The position numbers and the translations under genes are program-made. From NCBI GenBank assembly GCA_021791615.1, contig JAJYWG010000413.1, forward strand, positions 1 to 61,727: a stretch of 61,727 bases of DNA, given 5' to 3'. This document shows positions 33,018-41,580 of the stretch, piece after piece. The DNA is from Actinomycetes bacterium (GTDB lineage: Bacteria; Actinomycetota; Acidimicrobiia; Acidimicrobiales; RAAP-2). The stretch's first letter is position 1; every line of letters begins with the position of its first letter. Under the pieces are notes generated by a model. That model did not search any database and was not told the origin of the DNA. It saw only the letters and a program-made list of their open reading frames with translations.

Positions 33018-33860
33018 TCAGGGAGCGGCCGAGTCCGTGGTCGCCGGCCCCGAGGCGGCGGCATCCGGTCGGTGAGCTGGACGCCGGCCCGTCACCATCC
33101 CGGCCTCTTGGCGGACGTAACGTGCGGTGACGTCCTCGAACCCCGCGCGCACCAAGATGCTCCTCCAAGCTTCCAGGGAGATGGGACGCTCTTGGACCCG
33201 CAAGATCAGCCGCCCTGCATTCTTGGCGATCCGCCACCAGCCGCCAGGCCCCTTCTTGGCGAGAACGCGAAGCTTGGACGCGAAGATGGCGCGGTCCTCC
33301 TTGCTCGCGCCGCGCCCGAACATCATGTCGGCGATGACAATGCGCCCCCCGGGGCGGATCCATGAGTACGCCTGCTCGACCACTCGGGCTTTGTCCGGAT
33401 CCCTCAGGTGGTGCAGCGCGTAGCTCGAGACCACCGCGTCGGTGGATATCGGGGGCAACGCCAGGCGCTCGATCGGCTCGACCCTCCCTTCGACGCCTTC
33501 GATCTTCTGCTCTGACGCGATCTCGCCAAGCCGGCGGACCATGCCCGCGCTCACGTCGACAGCCAGGACCCGTGCCCCGAGGCGGGCCACTTCCAGGCTC
33601 ACCGCCCCGGTGCCACACCCCAGGTCGACGACGTGCTCGCCTGGCCGGACGGCAACCGCCTCGACGACCGCCTGGGTGACGCGTTCGAGCCCGACCGACC
33701 CGTGAGACGACCAGCTCTCCACCCGAGAGGACCACACCCGCCGTTGGCGGCGGAACGTGAGGCCGCTCCCGACCCGGCTCGATCCCGAGACGAGGGAGCT
33801 CTCCACCATCGAGGCCCCGCCGCCGGTAGCGTCTGGGTGGATGGGTTCAGGTGAGGCCAT
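33018..33860 (-). CDS. Class I SAM-dependent methyltransferase
   Basis: A 280-residue protein. The methyltransferase core (about residues 65-190) has motif I HVVDLGCGTGAVSLEVA, the acidic LAVDVSAGMVRRL, DAVVSSYALHHLRDP and RPGGRIVIADMMFG, as in UbiE/phospholipid-type methyltransferases. A basic helix (WRIAKNAGRLILRVQERPISLEAW) and LVRAGFEDVTARYVRQEAGMVTGR follow. The first ~60 residues are Ser/Gly-rich and unconserved, so the real start may be inside them. It converges with the helicase, 25 bp apart, and is divergent from the hydrolase. Confidence 0.82.
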   Translation of the reverse strand: MASPEPIHPDATGGGASMVESSLVSGSSRVGSGLTFRRQRRVWSSRVESWSSHGSVGLERVTQAVVEAVAVRPGEHVVDLGCGTGAVSLEVARLGARVLAVDVSAGMVRRLGEIASEQKIEGVEGRVEPIERLALPPISTDAVVSSYALHHLRDPDKARVVEQAYSWIRPGGRIVIADMMFGRGASKEDRAIFASKLRVLAKKGPGGWWRIAKNAGRLILRVQERPISLEAWRSILVRAGFEDVTARYVRQEAGMVTGRRPAHRPDAAASGPATTDSAAP

Positions 33861-33913
33861 GGCGGCATTGTCTCGATGACACGTGACGCGGGGATGAATG
33901 GTGCCGGTCCGAC

Positions 33914-33928
33914 CTGAGATTTTCTCAG
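33914..33928. promoter_or_regulatory. 15-bp palindrome in a divergent promoter region
   Basis: CTGAGA-TTT-TCTCAG lies between the methyltransferase (from 33860) and the secreted hydrolase (from 33987). It could be an operator for either gene. No candidate regulator is adjacent. Confidence 0.4.
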
Positions 33929-33986
33929 CGAGAGTTGCGCGCGATGACCGAATTCCCGCTTGCTGGGCGACCAAGCTGAGAGCACG

Positions 33987-35111
33987 ATGAGCCCGCGGTC
34001 CTCCGAGGTGTCCCAACCAGCGACCGGCCGGCACCGGCGCACGACCAGGCGCAGCCGGCACGGGCGTCTCGTCCGCGGGGCAGTGACGCTGGTCGCAATC
34101 GCAGCCCTCGGGGCGGCTGCGCTCTTTGCAGTTTCCGCGCGGCACCACCCTCTTGCTCCCCGGCCGAATGACCCGAGGGGAGAGCTGACCGGCACGCGCC
34201 CCCCGACGAGCACGCCCACCACCACCTCGGCTCCACCCGCGGTGCCAGGTTCTCCGGGGAGCTTCTCGGTGCAAGAGACGTCGTTCACGTTCGTGGACAC
34301 TGCGCGCTTCGCCAACATCGACGGTCACGACGTGGCACGATCCCTCCCCACGTTGGTGCGCTATCCCTCGGTGGGGACGGCGAGGCCGGGCGGGTACCCC
34401 CTGGTGGTGTTCGCCCCGGGGTACCTCCAGTGCCGCTCCGCCTACGCACCGCTTCTCCAGGATTGGGCGAGTGCGGGCTATGTGGTCGCCGCAGTGCAGT
34501 TCCCGCTCACCAATTGCCACATCGCGACAGAAGCCGAAGAGAGCGACATCGTGAACCAACCCGGTGACGTGTCGTTCGTGATCACCCAGCTCCTCGCAGC
34601 CAGCAGCTCGAGCAAGGGCCCTCTCGCCGGTCTCATCGACCCCGACGAGGTCGCGTTGGCCGGGCATTCCGACGGCGGCGACACGGTGGCGGCGGTGGCC
34701 GCCAATGGGTGCTGTGCCGACCCGAGAGTCAAAGCGACCATCGTCCTCGCCGGGGCCGAGCTGTCCAGCATGGGCGGCCCGTACTTCTCGTCGCCTCCGG
34801 CGCCGATGCTCTTCGTCCAGGGGACGGCCGACACGGTGAACGTCCCTGCGGACAGCTTGGCCCTCTACAGCCAGGACACCACCGGCGTGCGTGCCTACCT
34901 GCAGCTCGACGGGGCCACACACTTCACCCCCTACGAGGGACAGGCGCCCCCCGAGCCCCTGGTGGCCGACGTGACCCTCGACTTCTTGGATCGCTACGTG
35001 CTGGGTCAGGGGAGTGCGCAGGCGGCGATGGAGCACGACGGCAACGTGCCTGGGGTCGCGTCGTTGGTCACCGGTGGCACGCCGCCGCCCTCCCTCTCGA
35101 CACCGGGCTGA
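33987..35111 (+). CDS. Secreted alpha/beta hydrolase (PAF-acetylhydrolase/chlorophyllase-like)
   Basis: A 374-residue protein with a basic N-terminus, one membrane anchor (AVTLVAIAALGAAALFAVSA, about 31-50), a Thr/Pro-rich linker and an extracytoplasmic hydrolase domain. LVVFAPGYLQCRSAYAPLLQDWAS marks the first strand and oxyanion region. The nucleophile Ser is in ALAGHSDGGDTVAAVA (G-x-S-x-G) and the catalytic His probably in QLDGATHFTPYEG. An ester substrate is likely but cannot be named. ATG 33987 is chosen over TTG 33960. Confidence 0.8.
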   Translation: MSPRSSEVSQPATGRHRRTTRRSRHGRLVRGAVTLVAIAALGAAALFAVSARHHPLAPRPNDPRGELTGTRPPTSTPTTTSAPPAVPGSPGSFSVQETSFTFVDTARFANIDGHDVARSLPTLVRYPSVGTARPGGYPLVVFAPGYLQCRSAYAPLLQDWASAGYVVAAVQFPLTNCHIATEAEESDIVNQPGDVSFVITQLLAASSSSKGPLAGLIDPDEVALAGHSDGGDTVAAVAANGCCADPRVKATIVLAGAELSSMGGPYFSSPPAPMLFVQGTADTVNVPADSLALYSQDTTGVRAYLQLDGATHFTPYEGQAPPEPLVADVTLDFLDRYVLGQGSAQAAMEHDGNVPGVASLVTGGTPPPSLSTPG

Positions 35112-35190
35112 TCGCCGGGCTCGCCGACCGGGCCGGTGGTGGACGGAGCCGGCGGGGCGATCGCCGATCGGGGTCGGTAGGATCAGGCGG

Positions 35191-35856
35191 GTGGAGAGTG
35201 GCTACCATCCCCCGGTCGAGGAGTACCTGGAAGCCGTGCACTCGCTCATCGAGGAGGGGACGCCGGTGATCCAGGCTCGTATCGCCGAACGCCTGGGCCT
35301 CTCGGCCCCTTCCGTCTCCGAGATGCTGGACCGTCTGGCCTCGGACGGCTACCTGCGGCGTCAGGGACGGGTGATCGAGCTGACCCCCAAGGGCGCCGCG
35401 CTGGCACAGAAGGTCGTGCGTCGGCACCGCCTGGCCGAGAGGCTCTTGGTGGACGTGATCGGTCTCGAGTGGCACAAGGTGCACCGCGAAGCGGGGCGCT
35501 GGGAGCACGTCATCTCCGACGACGTCGAGGCGCGGCTCGTGGTCCTCCTCACAGACCCCGGCACCTGCCCCCACGGCAACCCGATCCCCGGGTCCTCGAC
35601 CCCGGTGTCGACCGCGGCCCAGGTGCCCTTGGCCGAAGCAGAGGCCGGGACGACCGTGCGCCTCGAGCGCATCAGCGAGCAGGTCGAGCTGGACCTGGGG
35701 GCGCTGACCTACTTGGACGAGCACGGGTTCACCCCCGGCGCCACCGCTCGGGTAACGTCACGGGGTCCCGACGGTACCCTCCTGCTCGAGCTGGACGACT
35801 CCACCGTGGCGTTCGGTCCGGACCTCTGCGCCCGGCTCTACGTGGTGGCTGCCTGA
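35191..35856 (+). CDS. DtxR/IdeR-family metal-dependent regulator with altered ligands
   Basis: A 221-residue full-length DtxR-type repressor. The winged helix is at about 5-65 (QARIAERLGLSAPSVSEMLDRLASDGYL), the metal/dimer domain at 65-140 (VVRRHRLAERLLVDVIGL, HREAGRWEHVISDDVE, PHGNPIPG), and the SH3/FeoA-like domain is C-terminal. Against M. tuberculosis IdeR two primary-site ligands differ: Met10 is Glu (VEEYLEAV) and Cys102 is Gly (EAGRWEH, normally EACRWEH). Glu105, His106 and the ancillary ligands His79, Glu83 and His98 are kept. Metal choice may therefore differ from iron. GTG 35191 is assumed. Confidence 0.85.
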   Translation: MESGYHPPVEEYLEAVHSLIEEGTPVIQARIAERLGLSAPSVSEMLDRLASDGYLRRQGRVIELTPKGAALAQKVVRRHRLAERLLVDVIGLEWHKVHREAGRWEHVISDDVEARLVVLLTDPGTCPHGNPIPGSSTPVSTAAQVPLAEAEAGTTVRLERISEQVELDLGALTYLDEHGFTPGATARVTSRGPDGTLLLELDDSTVAFGPDLCARLYVVAA

Positions 35857-35910
35857 GCGCGAGAGAGACCGGTCCACCGCCGGGTACGACACGCCAAGGG
35901 GGACGGTGGC

Positions 35911-37122
35911 ATGGGGAGGGCAGACCAGCGCACGGTGCGGCGGATGCACACGGTGGACGACGCTCGCCGGCTGGCTCGCCGCCGCGTCCCGGCGGTGGTC
36001 TTCGACTACATCGACGGTGCGGCCGAGTCCGAACGCACGATGGCCTCCAACATCGACGCGCTCGCCGCCGTCCAACTGGTGCCCGAGATGGCCGTCACGA
36101 GGGGGACGCCTGGACCGGACCTCGGCACCACCGTGCTGGGGACGGCCCTGTCGATGCCGGTGATCGTCGCTCCGGTCGGCTTCACCCGCAGCATGCATCC
36201 CCACGGCGACGTGGCCGGCGCCGGTGCAGCGGCGGCAGCCGGCACGGTGTTCACCCTGAGCTCGATGACGGGTCACGAGATGCACGAGGTCGCTGCCGCC
36301 TATCGGAGCCGGGCAACCGGCCAGATGGGGGGCGCCTGGTTCCAGCTCTACGCCCTCGGCGGCCGCCGGGGCGCCGAGCAGCTCGTGGAGCGGGCTCAGG
36401 AGTCAGGGTTCTCCGTATTGGTGGTCACCGTGGACACCCAAGTCCCCGGCAGCAGGGAGCGGGACTTGCGCCACGGGGTGTCCATCCCCTTGCGGCTCGA
36501 CGCCCGGAAAGCACTGCGGTTCGCCCCGCGGGTGGCCGCGCACCCCCGCTGGCTGGCCGATGCCGCTCGGGACAGGTTCCGTTTTGAGATCGTGAACGCC
36601 GGTTCGCTCGGCTCGGCCGGGCACCCGATGACCGGAGACGAAGCCCTCATCGAGTGGATGATGTCACCGGTCACCTGGGACGACTTCGAATGGATCCGGA
36701 GGAAGTGGACCGGGCCGGTGGTGGCCAAAGGCGTGCTCACCGCGGCCGATGCCCGTCGGGCCCTCGACGCCGGAGCCGACGCGATCGTGGTGTCGAACCA
36801 TGGTGGTCGCCAGTTGGACGGTGCTCCAGCGACCGTCCCGGCCCTGATCGAGGTGGTCGACGCGATCGGGGACCGCAGCGAGGTGATGGTGGACGGGGGG
36901 ATCCGTCGCGGGACCGACGTCGTGCGGGCCGTCGCGCTCGGGGCGAGAGCGGTCATGGTCGGCCGGCCGTGGGCCTACGGTCTGGCCGCGGCGGGCGAGC
37001 CCGGGGTCGCCAAGGTGCTGTCGATCCTGCGCTCGGGGATCGACCGGACCCTCCGCCTGATGGGCTGCCCCTCGGTCGGAGCGCTGGACCGCCGCTGGGT
37101 CCGAGTGGGCGATGGCCGATGA
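35911..37122 (+). CDS. FMN-dependent alpha-hydroxy-acid oxidizing protein (LldD-like)
   Basis: A 403-residue TIM-barrel flavoprotein. VFDYIDGAAESERTM starts the fold; MPVIVAPVGFTRSMHPHGD, FQLYALGGR, VVTVDTQVPGSRERDLRHG, VVAKGVLTAADARRALDAGADAIVVSNHGGRQLDG (active Lys and SNHGGRQ with catalytic His) and VMVDGGIRRGTDVVRA bind FMN and substrate. It would oxidise L-lactate or another 2-hydroxyacid. The gene overlaps the following MFS carrier by 11 bp, suggesting uptake and oxidation of one substrate. Confidence 0.9.
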   Translation: MGRADQRTVRRMHTVDDARRLARRRVPAVVFDYIDGAAESERTMASNIDALAAVQLVPEMAVTRGTPGPDLGTTVLGTALSMPVIVAPVGFTRSMHPHGDVAGAGAAAAAGTVFTLSSMTGHEMHEVAAAYRSRATGQMGGAWFQLYALGGRRGAEQLVERAQESGFSVLVVTVDTQVPGSRERDLRHGVSIPLRLDARKALRFAPRVAAHPRWLADAARDRFRFEIVNAGSLGSAGHPMTGDEALIEWMMSPVTWDDFEWIRRKWTGPVVAKGVLTAADARRALDAGADAIVVSNHGGRQLDGAPATVPALIEVVDAIGDRSEVMVDGGIRRGTDVVRAVALGARAVMVGRPWAYGLAAAGEPGVAKVLSILRSGIDRTLRLMGCPSVGALDRRWVRVGDGR

Positions 37123-38569
37123 CCTGAGCGAGGCGGCGCTGGGCTCGACCGGAGTCGGCACCGTCTCGAAAGTCATGTCGGCCTGGCCTATGTGGGTGCT
37201 CGGGTTGGTCGCCATGATCGACAGCATCGACCAGTACATCGTCCGGGGATCGGCACCGCAGCTCCGCTCGGCGTTCCACGTGGGGAACATCGCCATCGCC
37301 GTGCTTTTCTCGGCCTTCATCTTCGTGAACGGGCTCGTGACGGTGCCGGCCGGCTACATGGGGGACCGGTGGAACCGTACCAAGGCGATGGCGCTCACGA
37401 TCACGCTGTGGTCGTTCATCAGCGCGGCCGGTGGGGTCGTCCCCGCCTCCGCGTTCGCCGCTCTGGTGGTGGTGCGAGGGATGCTCGGCTTCGGGCAGGC
37501 GGTGACCGACCCGTCGGGATCGAGCCTGCTGGCCGACTACTACGGCATCGAACGGCGGGGCCGCGCGTTCTCTGTCCAGCAGTGCCTCACGTTCGTCGGC
37601 CTCGGCGTGGGCCTGGAGCTGGGCGCGCTGGTGGCGACACACTTCTCGAAGTTCGACCCGGCTGGGTGGCGCATGGCCTTTTTCATCTCGGCTGTGCCCG
37701 GCCTCGTCATCGCGCTGTTGGTGTGGCGGCTCCCCGAGCCGCTTCGGGGCACTGCCGATCGGGCCCACGTCACCCACGCTTCTGGAGTGGAGGTCGAGCC
37801 GGGGTCGGCTTCGAAAGAGCCGCTGTTCCCCGAAGGCCTTGGCACTTTCCTGCGCTCCATGCTGCGAGGGCTCAGCGCCGACGTGCGGACCATCCTGCGG
37901 ATTCCCACCATGCGCTTCGCTCTCGTCGGGGTGTCGGCCATCTTGTTCACGGTGACCGCGGTGGCCTCGTGGATGCCGCAGTTCTACGAGTACCAGCTCC
38001 ACTTGGCCCAGACGACGGCCACCGCGGCCTTCGGCGGCCTCGTGATCCTGTCCGGCATCCCGGGCACCATCGTGGGGGGGCGCTTCGCCGACCGATGGGT
38101 CAACCGGTTCTTCGGTGCGCGGGTGGTGATCCCCGGAGTGTGCCTGCTCATCAGCGCCAGCTTTTTCATGGTCTCGTTCATACCGATGCCCTTCGCCGGT
38201 GTCTACGCGCTACAAGTGGTGGGATTCTTCGCGGCGACGTTCTCCATCCCGGCGCTCCGGGCGGGATTGTCCGACTCGGTGCCGGCCCACCTCCGCGGGA
38301 CCGGGTTCGCCGCGTTCAACCTGGCGTCGGTGGCCTTCGGGGCGGCCGCGGCGCCGCTCGTGACCTCGTTCGTCGCCAGCAGGTTCGACAACGACTTCCG
38401 CACGGCATTTCTGATCGTGATGCCGCTGGCCTTCGTCGGGTCGTTCTACCTCCTGCGGGCGCGCCGTCACATCGAAGCCGACACGGCCAAGATCTTCGAG
38501 GCGGTGGTGACGGCCATGGCCGCCGAGGAGGCGGCGCCTGGTGGGGGGGGCGCCGTGCCGGGCGGGTGA
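37112..38569 (+). CDS. MFS transporter
   Basis: A 485-residue carrier with 12 predicted helices in two groups of six. The first is MSAWPMWVLGLVAMIDSIDQY, and the MFS A-motif region is YMGDRWNRTKAMAL. A loop of about 60 residues lies between the halves (LPEPLRGTADRAHVTHASG...). Sequence style resembles sugar-phosphate/organic-acid carriers (spinster-like). Overlap with the alpha-hydroxyacid oxidase suggests a carboxylate substrate; this is inference. The C-terminal tail ends in a glycine run. Confidence 0.88.
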   Translation: MADDLSEAALGSTGVGTVSKVMSAWPMWVLGLVAMIDSIDQYIVRGSAPQLRSAFHVGNIAIAVLFSAFIFVNGLVTVPAGYMGDRWNRTKAMALTITLWSFISAAGGVVPASAFAALVVVRGMLGFGQAVTDPSGSSLLADYYGIERRGRAFSVQQCLTFVGLGVGLELGALVATHFSKFDPAGWRMAFFISAVPGLVIALLVWRLPEPLRGTADRAHVTHASGVEVEPGSASKEPLFPEGLGTFLRSMLRGLSADVRTILRIPTMRFALVGVSAILFTVTAVASWMPQFYEYQLHLAQTTATAAFGGLVILSGIPGTIVGGRFADRWVNRFFGARVVIPGVCLLISASFFMVSFIPMPFAGVYALQVVGFFAATFSIPALRAGLSDSVPAHLRGTGFAAFNLASVAFGAAAAPLVTSFVASRFDNDFRTAFLIVMPLAFVGSFYLLRARRHIEADTAKIFEAVVTAMAAEEAAPGGGGAVPGG

Positions 38570-38710
38570 AGCCCGAGTGCGACGAACTGTTCCTCTGGTG
38601 CACACGCGCGGGCTGATCCCCGCCGTTGCACGTTCGGGTCTCCTGGACGGCGTGCTCGGGAGCCAGCGGTGCAGGACCACGGTGGAGCGCCTCAGGATAC
38701 GGGAGTGAGG

Positions 38711-39380
38711 CTACTCGGCAACAGACGAGAGCACGGTCGACCCAGGGCTGACCGACGTTCCGGCATTCGGCCGATCGAGGATGACTCGGCCTGAGGGCGG
38801 GGTGCGTGTGGAAAGACGCTCTTGGATGCGGATGCGGATCTTCAACCGTTCCTCAACACTCGGCGGAACGAAGTCCTGCCTTGTGGGTGACCCCGAACGG
38901 TCTCGGGTCACCTGGTCCACCAGGGGAGTCCGTTCGGCCGTTCGGGTCTTGTGCCGCAGGTGCGGCTGCCCTCTGGCCCCTCGGGTCCCGGTGTTCCTCG
39001 TCCGCTGCTCGGACAGGAGCGCCAGTTGCCCGCCACCCTTGGACCGCAACCGGATGGGTAGCTCTCTTTCCTCCATGCTCTGCTGGAGTCGAGTCACACC
39101 TCTTCCGTTGCCGTCCTCGCTGCCCGAGCCCGCGTCTCGCGATGACAAGAGCCGCCGAATGGTGGCCCGAGGCATCGACTGAGATCTCTTGGAGGGAGCC
39201 GAGCCAGTGGTCGGTGCCCCACTTGCTGGTGTAGGCCGGTTCGACGGCAATGACGGCGACCCCGGCGTTGGTCGCCATCTGGACCAGGCGTTGAGAGAAC
39301 TTGGCCGTCGGGATCCCTGCGGTCTGGCGTCTGAAGCTCTTCCCCCTCCTGCCACGAGAGGGCCGCCGCCGGCGGGTCAT
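38711..39380 (-). pseudogene. TnpB-like transposase-associated nuclease remnant
   Basis: The C-terminal half of an actinobacterial TnpB-like protein. RGRRGKSFRRQTAGIPTAKF, RLVQMATNAGVAVIAVEPAYTSKWGTDHW (RuvC-type acidic residue here Glu) and GHHSAALVIARRGLGQRGRQRKR lie in the frame that starts at 39380. The continuation (PSVEERLKIRIRIQERL...) lies in another frame, so at least one frameshift is present. The N-terminal half is missing: the sequence changes to a MazF remnant at about 39390. This TnpB type often accompanies IS607 tnpA, fragments of which lie elsewhere in the window. Confidence 0.75.
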
Positions 39381-39400
39381 GAGGTCGTTGCCCGCCCGGG

Positions 39401-39526
39401 GTGACCTTGGACTCGGTCGAGAGCGTCGCCATCGCGGTACTCACCGAACGGATCGGGCGCCTTGCTGACGAGACGATGCGCCGGCTGCTTCATGCGCTCG
39501 AAGTCGCCGTCGACTGCGAGTGCTGA
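39401..39526 (+). pseudogene. MazF toxin C-terminal remnant
   Basis: 41 codons, VTLDSVESVAIAVLTERIGRL, then a helix and a CEC end before TGA 39524. This is the final strand-helix unit of PemK/MazF toxins (usually DSVVNVSQLVTLDKSRLGRLS-type). The first two-thirds of the toxin and any antitoxin are missing, and the break coincides with the TnpB remnant, so the insertion probably destroyed the gene. Confidence 0.65.
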
Positions 39527-39611
39527 GGACCCATGGCCCCCGGCGCGTCAGCGTACGGACACAGCCTTTCGAGCGATACACCAGTGGAACCTTCACTGAA
39601 GGCTCGTGCAG

Positions 39612-39911
39612 CTAGACCGGTTCGACCCGGGATCTGACGTTCCAGCGCCGGAGAGCACGGACGGCCCGGCGAGCTTCTTGCTCGGCTATCACTGCGGCGA
39701 CGGCTTCCCCGGTGGTGTGGACCTTCATCGCAAGGGCCGCGGCATCGTCGGGCGTGTAACCGAAGAGGGTGACGCAAGCTCCTTCGACCTCGGCGAAGGT
39801 CGTGAAGTCGCTGTTCATGATGATGACGGCGAAGAGGTGGTCGAAGACCTCTCCAACCTGCTCGACGATCCAATCCTGCTCGGTCACGTCGGGCATGGCG
39901 ACCGCTGGCAA
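39612..39911 (-). CDS. clpS: ClpS-family Clp protease adaptor
   Basis: A 99-residue protein with the ClpS core: FAVIIMNSDFTTFAEVEGACVTLFGYTPDDAAALAMKVHTTGEAVAAV. ClpS binds N-degron substrates and hands them to ClpA/ClpC. The usual HNDDYT-x-M reads MNSDFTTF: the key Asn and second Asp are kept, the first Asp is Ser and the gate Met is Phe. The binding-pocket His (KVHTTG) is kept. TTG 39911 follows GAGGAG by eight bases; ATG 39896 has no ribosome site. No clp gene is adjacent, and the gene lies beside decayed DNA. Confidence 0.75.
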   Translation of the reverse strand: MPAVAMPDVTEQDWIVEQVGEVFDHLFAVIIMNSDFTTFAEVEGACVTLFGYTPDDAAALAMKVHTTGEAVAAVIAEQEARRAVRALRRWNVRSRVEPV

Positions 39912-40091
39912 CGCTGGCGCTCCTCGTGAGTCGGTATCCCGGGCACTAGCCTACCGTGCTGGTCCCGGCACGAGCTGCCGCGGCCACGGCCGACCTGGAA
40001 GAGAGAAACGTTGTCACTGAGCGCTCGCGAACGTTCCAACCACCGACTGAGCGCCGGTATCCCTCGTACAGGGACCCGGTAGCGAGGCGTC

Positions 40092-40994
40092 GTGGTCTAC
40101 GCGTTCGCCGTCGCTGCCGCCATGGTCAGTGCGACTGCCGGGGTGACGCAACGGCTCGGGCTGGAGTCGGTGCCAGCCGAGTCGACGATGCGCATCGGGC
40201 TCCTTACCCACGCCATGCGACACAGCGTCTGGCTGCTCGGGTTCGCGCTCCTGCTGGGCCAGTTCGTCCTCCAGGCCATGGCGCTTCGGTTCGGCCAGCT
40301 CAGCGTGGTCCAGCCCCTTCTCACGTTGGACCTGCTGTTCGTGGTGACGATCTTGGCTACCGTGTTCCACCGCCGCCTCAGATGGCGCGAGTGGGCAGGC
40401 GCTGGCGCCATTGTGGCAGGGCTCGCCGGTTTTCTCTTGTTGGCGTCACCTTCCACCGGGCGGGGCCTTCCGAGCGGCGATGCCTGGGCCGAGGTGTCGA
40501 GCTCGGCCGTGGTGGTCGCCGCAGTGATGGTCGTCGCCACCCGATGGGGTCCGCGCTGGTGGAAGGCGGCCGCGTTCGGCGCCGCGGCCGCGATCTTGTT
40601 TGCCTACAACGCCGCCCTCACCAAGGCGACGACCACGCTCATCACTCGCGGGTGGGGTCACGTCTTCGCGAACTGGGAGCCCTATGCAATCGCTCTCACC
40701 GGCCTGGCCGGCTTCTTCCTGCTGCAGAACGCGCTCCACGCGGGTCCCATTGCCTCGTCCCGGGCTTCGATGGTCGTCTTGAATCCGATCGTGAGCATCT
40801 TGATCGGCGCCACGGTGTTCTCGGAGCACCTGCGCGACGGAGGGTGGTACGTGACTGCAGAGGTGGTGGCGTTGACGATCCTGTGCGCCGGCGCGTTCTT
40901 GCTGACCCAGTCGCCGCTCGTGTCGGCAGCGACCATCGATGGCGAGCACAGCGAACGACTCGGCGTGCCGAGCCCCTACAGGCCGCAGGCGTAG
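40092..40994 (+). CDS. DMT-superfamily (EamA/NIPA-like) transporter
   Basis: A 300-residue protein with about nine hydrophobic helices in two half-repeats. LRFGQLSVVQPLLTLDLLFVV in the first half and ASSRASMVVLNPIVSILIGATVF in the second are the characteristic DMT segments. The substrate is unknown. The start is GTG 40092. Its 3' end overlaps the convergent Rpf-like gene by 19 bp. It is divergent from clpS. Confidence 0.8.
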   Translation: MVYAFAVAAAMVSATAGVTQRLGLESVPAESTMRIGLLTHAMRHSVWLLGFALLLGQFVLQAMALRFGQLSVVQPLLTLDLLFVVTILATVFHRRLRWREWAGAGAIVAGLAGFLLLASPSTGRGLPSGDAWAEVSSSAVVVAAVMVVATRWGPRWWKAAAFGAAAAILFAYNAALTKATTTLITRGWGHVFANWEPYAIALTGLAGFFLLQNALHAGPIASSRASMVVLNPIVSILIGATVFSEHLRDGGWYVTAEVVALTILCAGAFLLTQSPLVSAATIDGEHSERLGVPSPYRPQA

Positions 40995-41542
40995 CGGCTG
41001 GACCACGGGGACCAGCCGAACTCGTTGTACAGCCGCAGCGCAAGCGCGTCCTGCACTGCCGACGGCGCTTGGTATGGCCAGCCGGTGTAGCCGTTCGAGA
41101 GCCAGGTGATCTCCAAGATCCCGTAGGCGCCTGACGGCCGTGTCGGAGAGTTGTACGCGTCACCCGACTCTTGGAGTCGGATGCACTGCCAATCGGCAGT
41201 GTCGGTGCTCGTGGCGTCCGTGGGCGGTGTGGGTGCCACGGGCGGCGCCGGCGCGACGGCGGGCGGTGCCGGTGCCGGTGCCAGTGGGACGGTGCTGACC
41301 ATCTCGCGCCACAGTGCCCTTCCCGCGCCCGAGGGCAATTCCGCGGTGTCTGGCGGTGCCTTGGAGACGATTGCCGGGTAGAGCATCGGTACATCGACCG
41401 CCGGAACGGTGGCGATGAGATCGCTGGTGACCGGAGCCTGTTGTCTGTGGGCCGGCGCTGCTGCGCCAGCCGGTTGAATGTTGAACGACGTCATCATGAA
41501 CGTGACGGCCGATGCCGTCGCGAGTGCAATGCGGGTCCGCAT
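40976..41542 (-). CDS. Secreted transglycosylase/Rpf-like muralytic protein
   Basis: A 188-residue exported protein. The signal peptide (ALATASAVTFMMTSFNIQPAGA) is followed by an Ala/Pro-rich linker and a C-terminal lysozyme-like domain of about 70 residues. That domain has WQCIRLQESGDAYNSPTRPSGAYGILEITW (catalytic Glu in LQES) and ends YNEFGWSPWSSRYACG, with one Cys at each end that can pair. Such proteins cleave peptidoglycan and can wake dormant cells. The leader contains a probable c-di-AMP riboswitch, as is known for Rpf-type genes in other actinobacteria. Confidence 0.85.
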   Translation of the reverse strand: MRTRIALATASAVTFMMTSFNIQPAGAAAPAHRQQAPVTSDLIATVPAVDVPMLYPAIVSKAPPDTAELPSGAGRALWREMVSTVPLAPAPAPPAVAPAPPVAPTPPTDATSTDTADWQCIRLQESGDAYNSPTRPSGAYGILEITWLSNGYTGWPYQAPSAVQDALALRLYNEFGWSPWSSRYACGL

Positions 41543-41580
41543 GGCACCTCCCTTCGTCGGGCGCTCCTCGCGCCTCCCTC

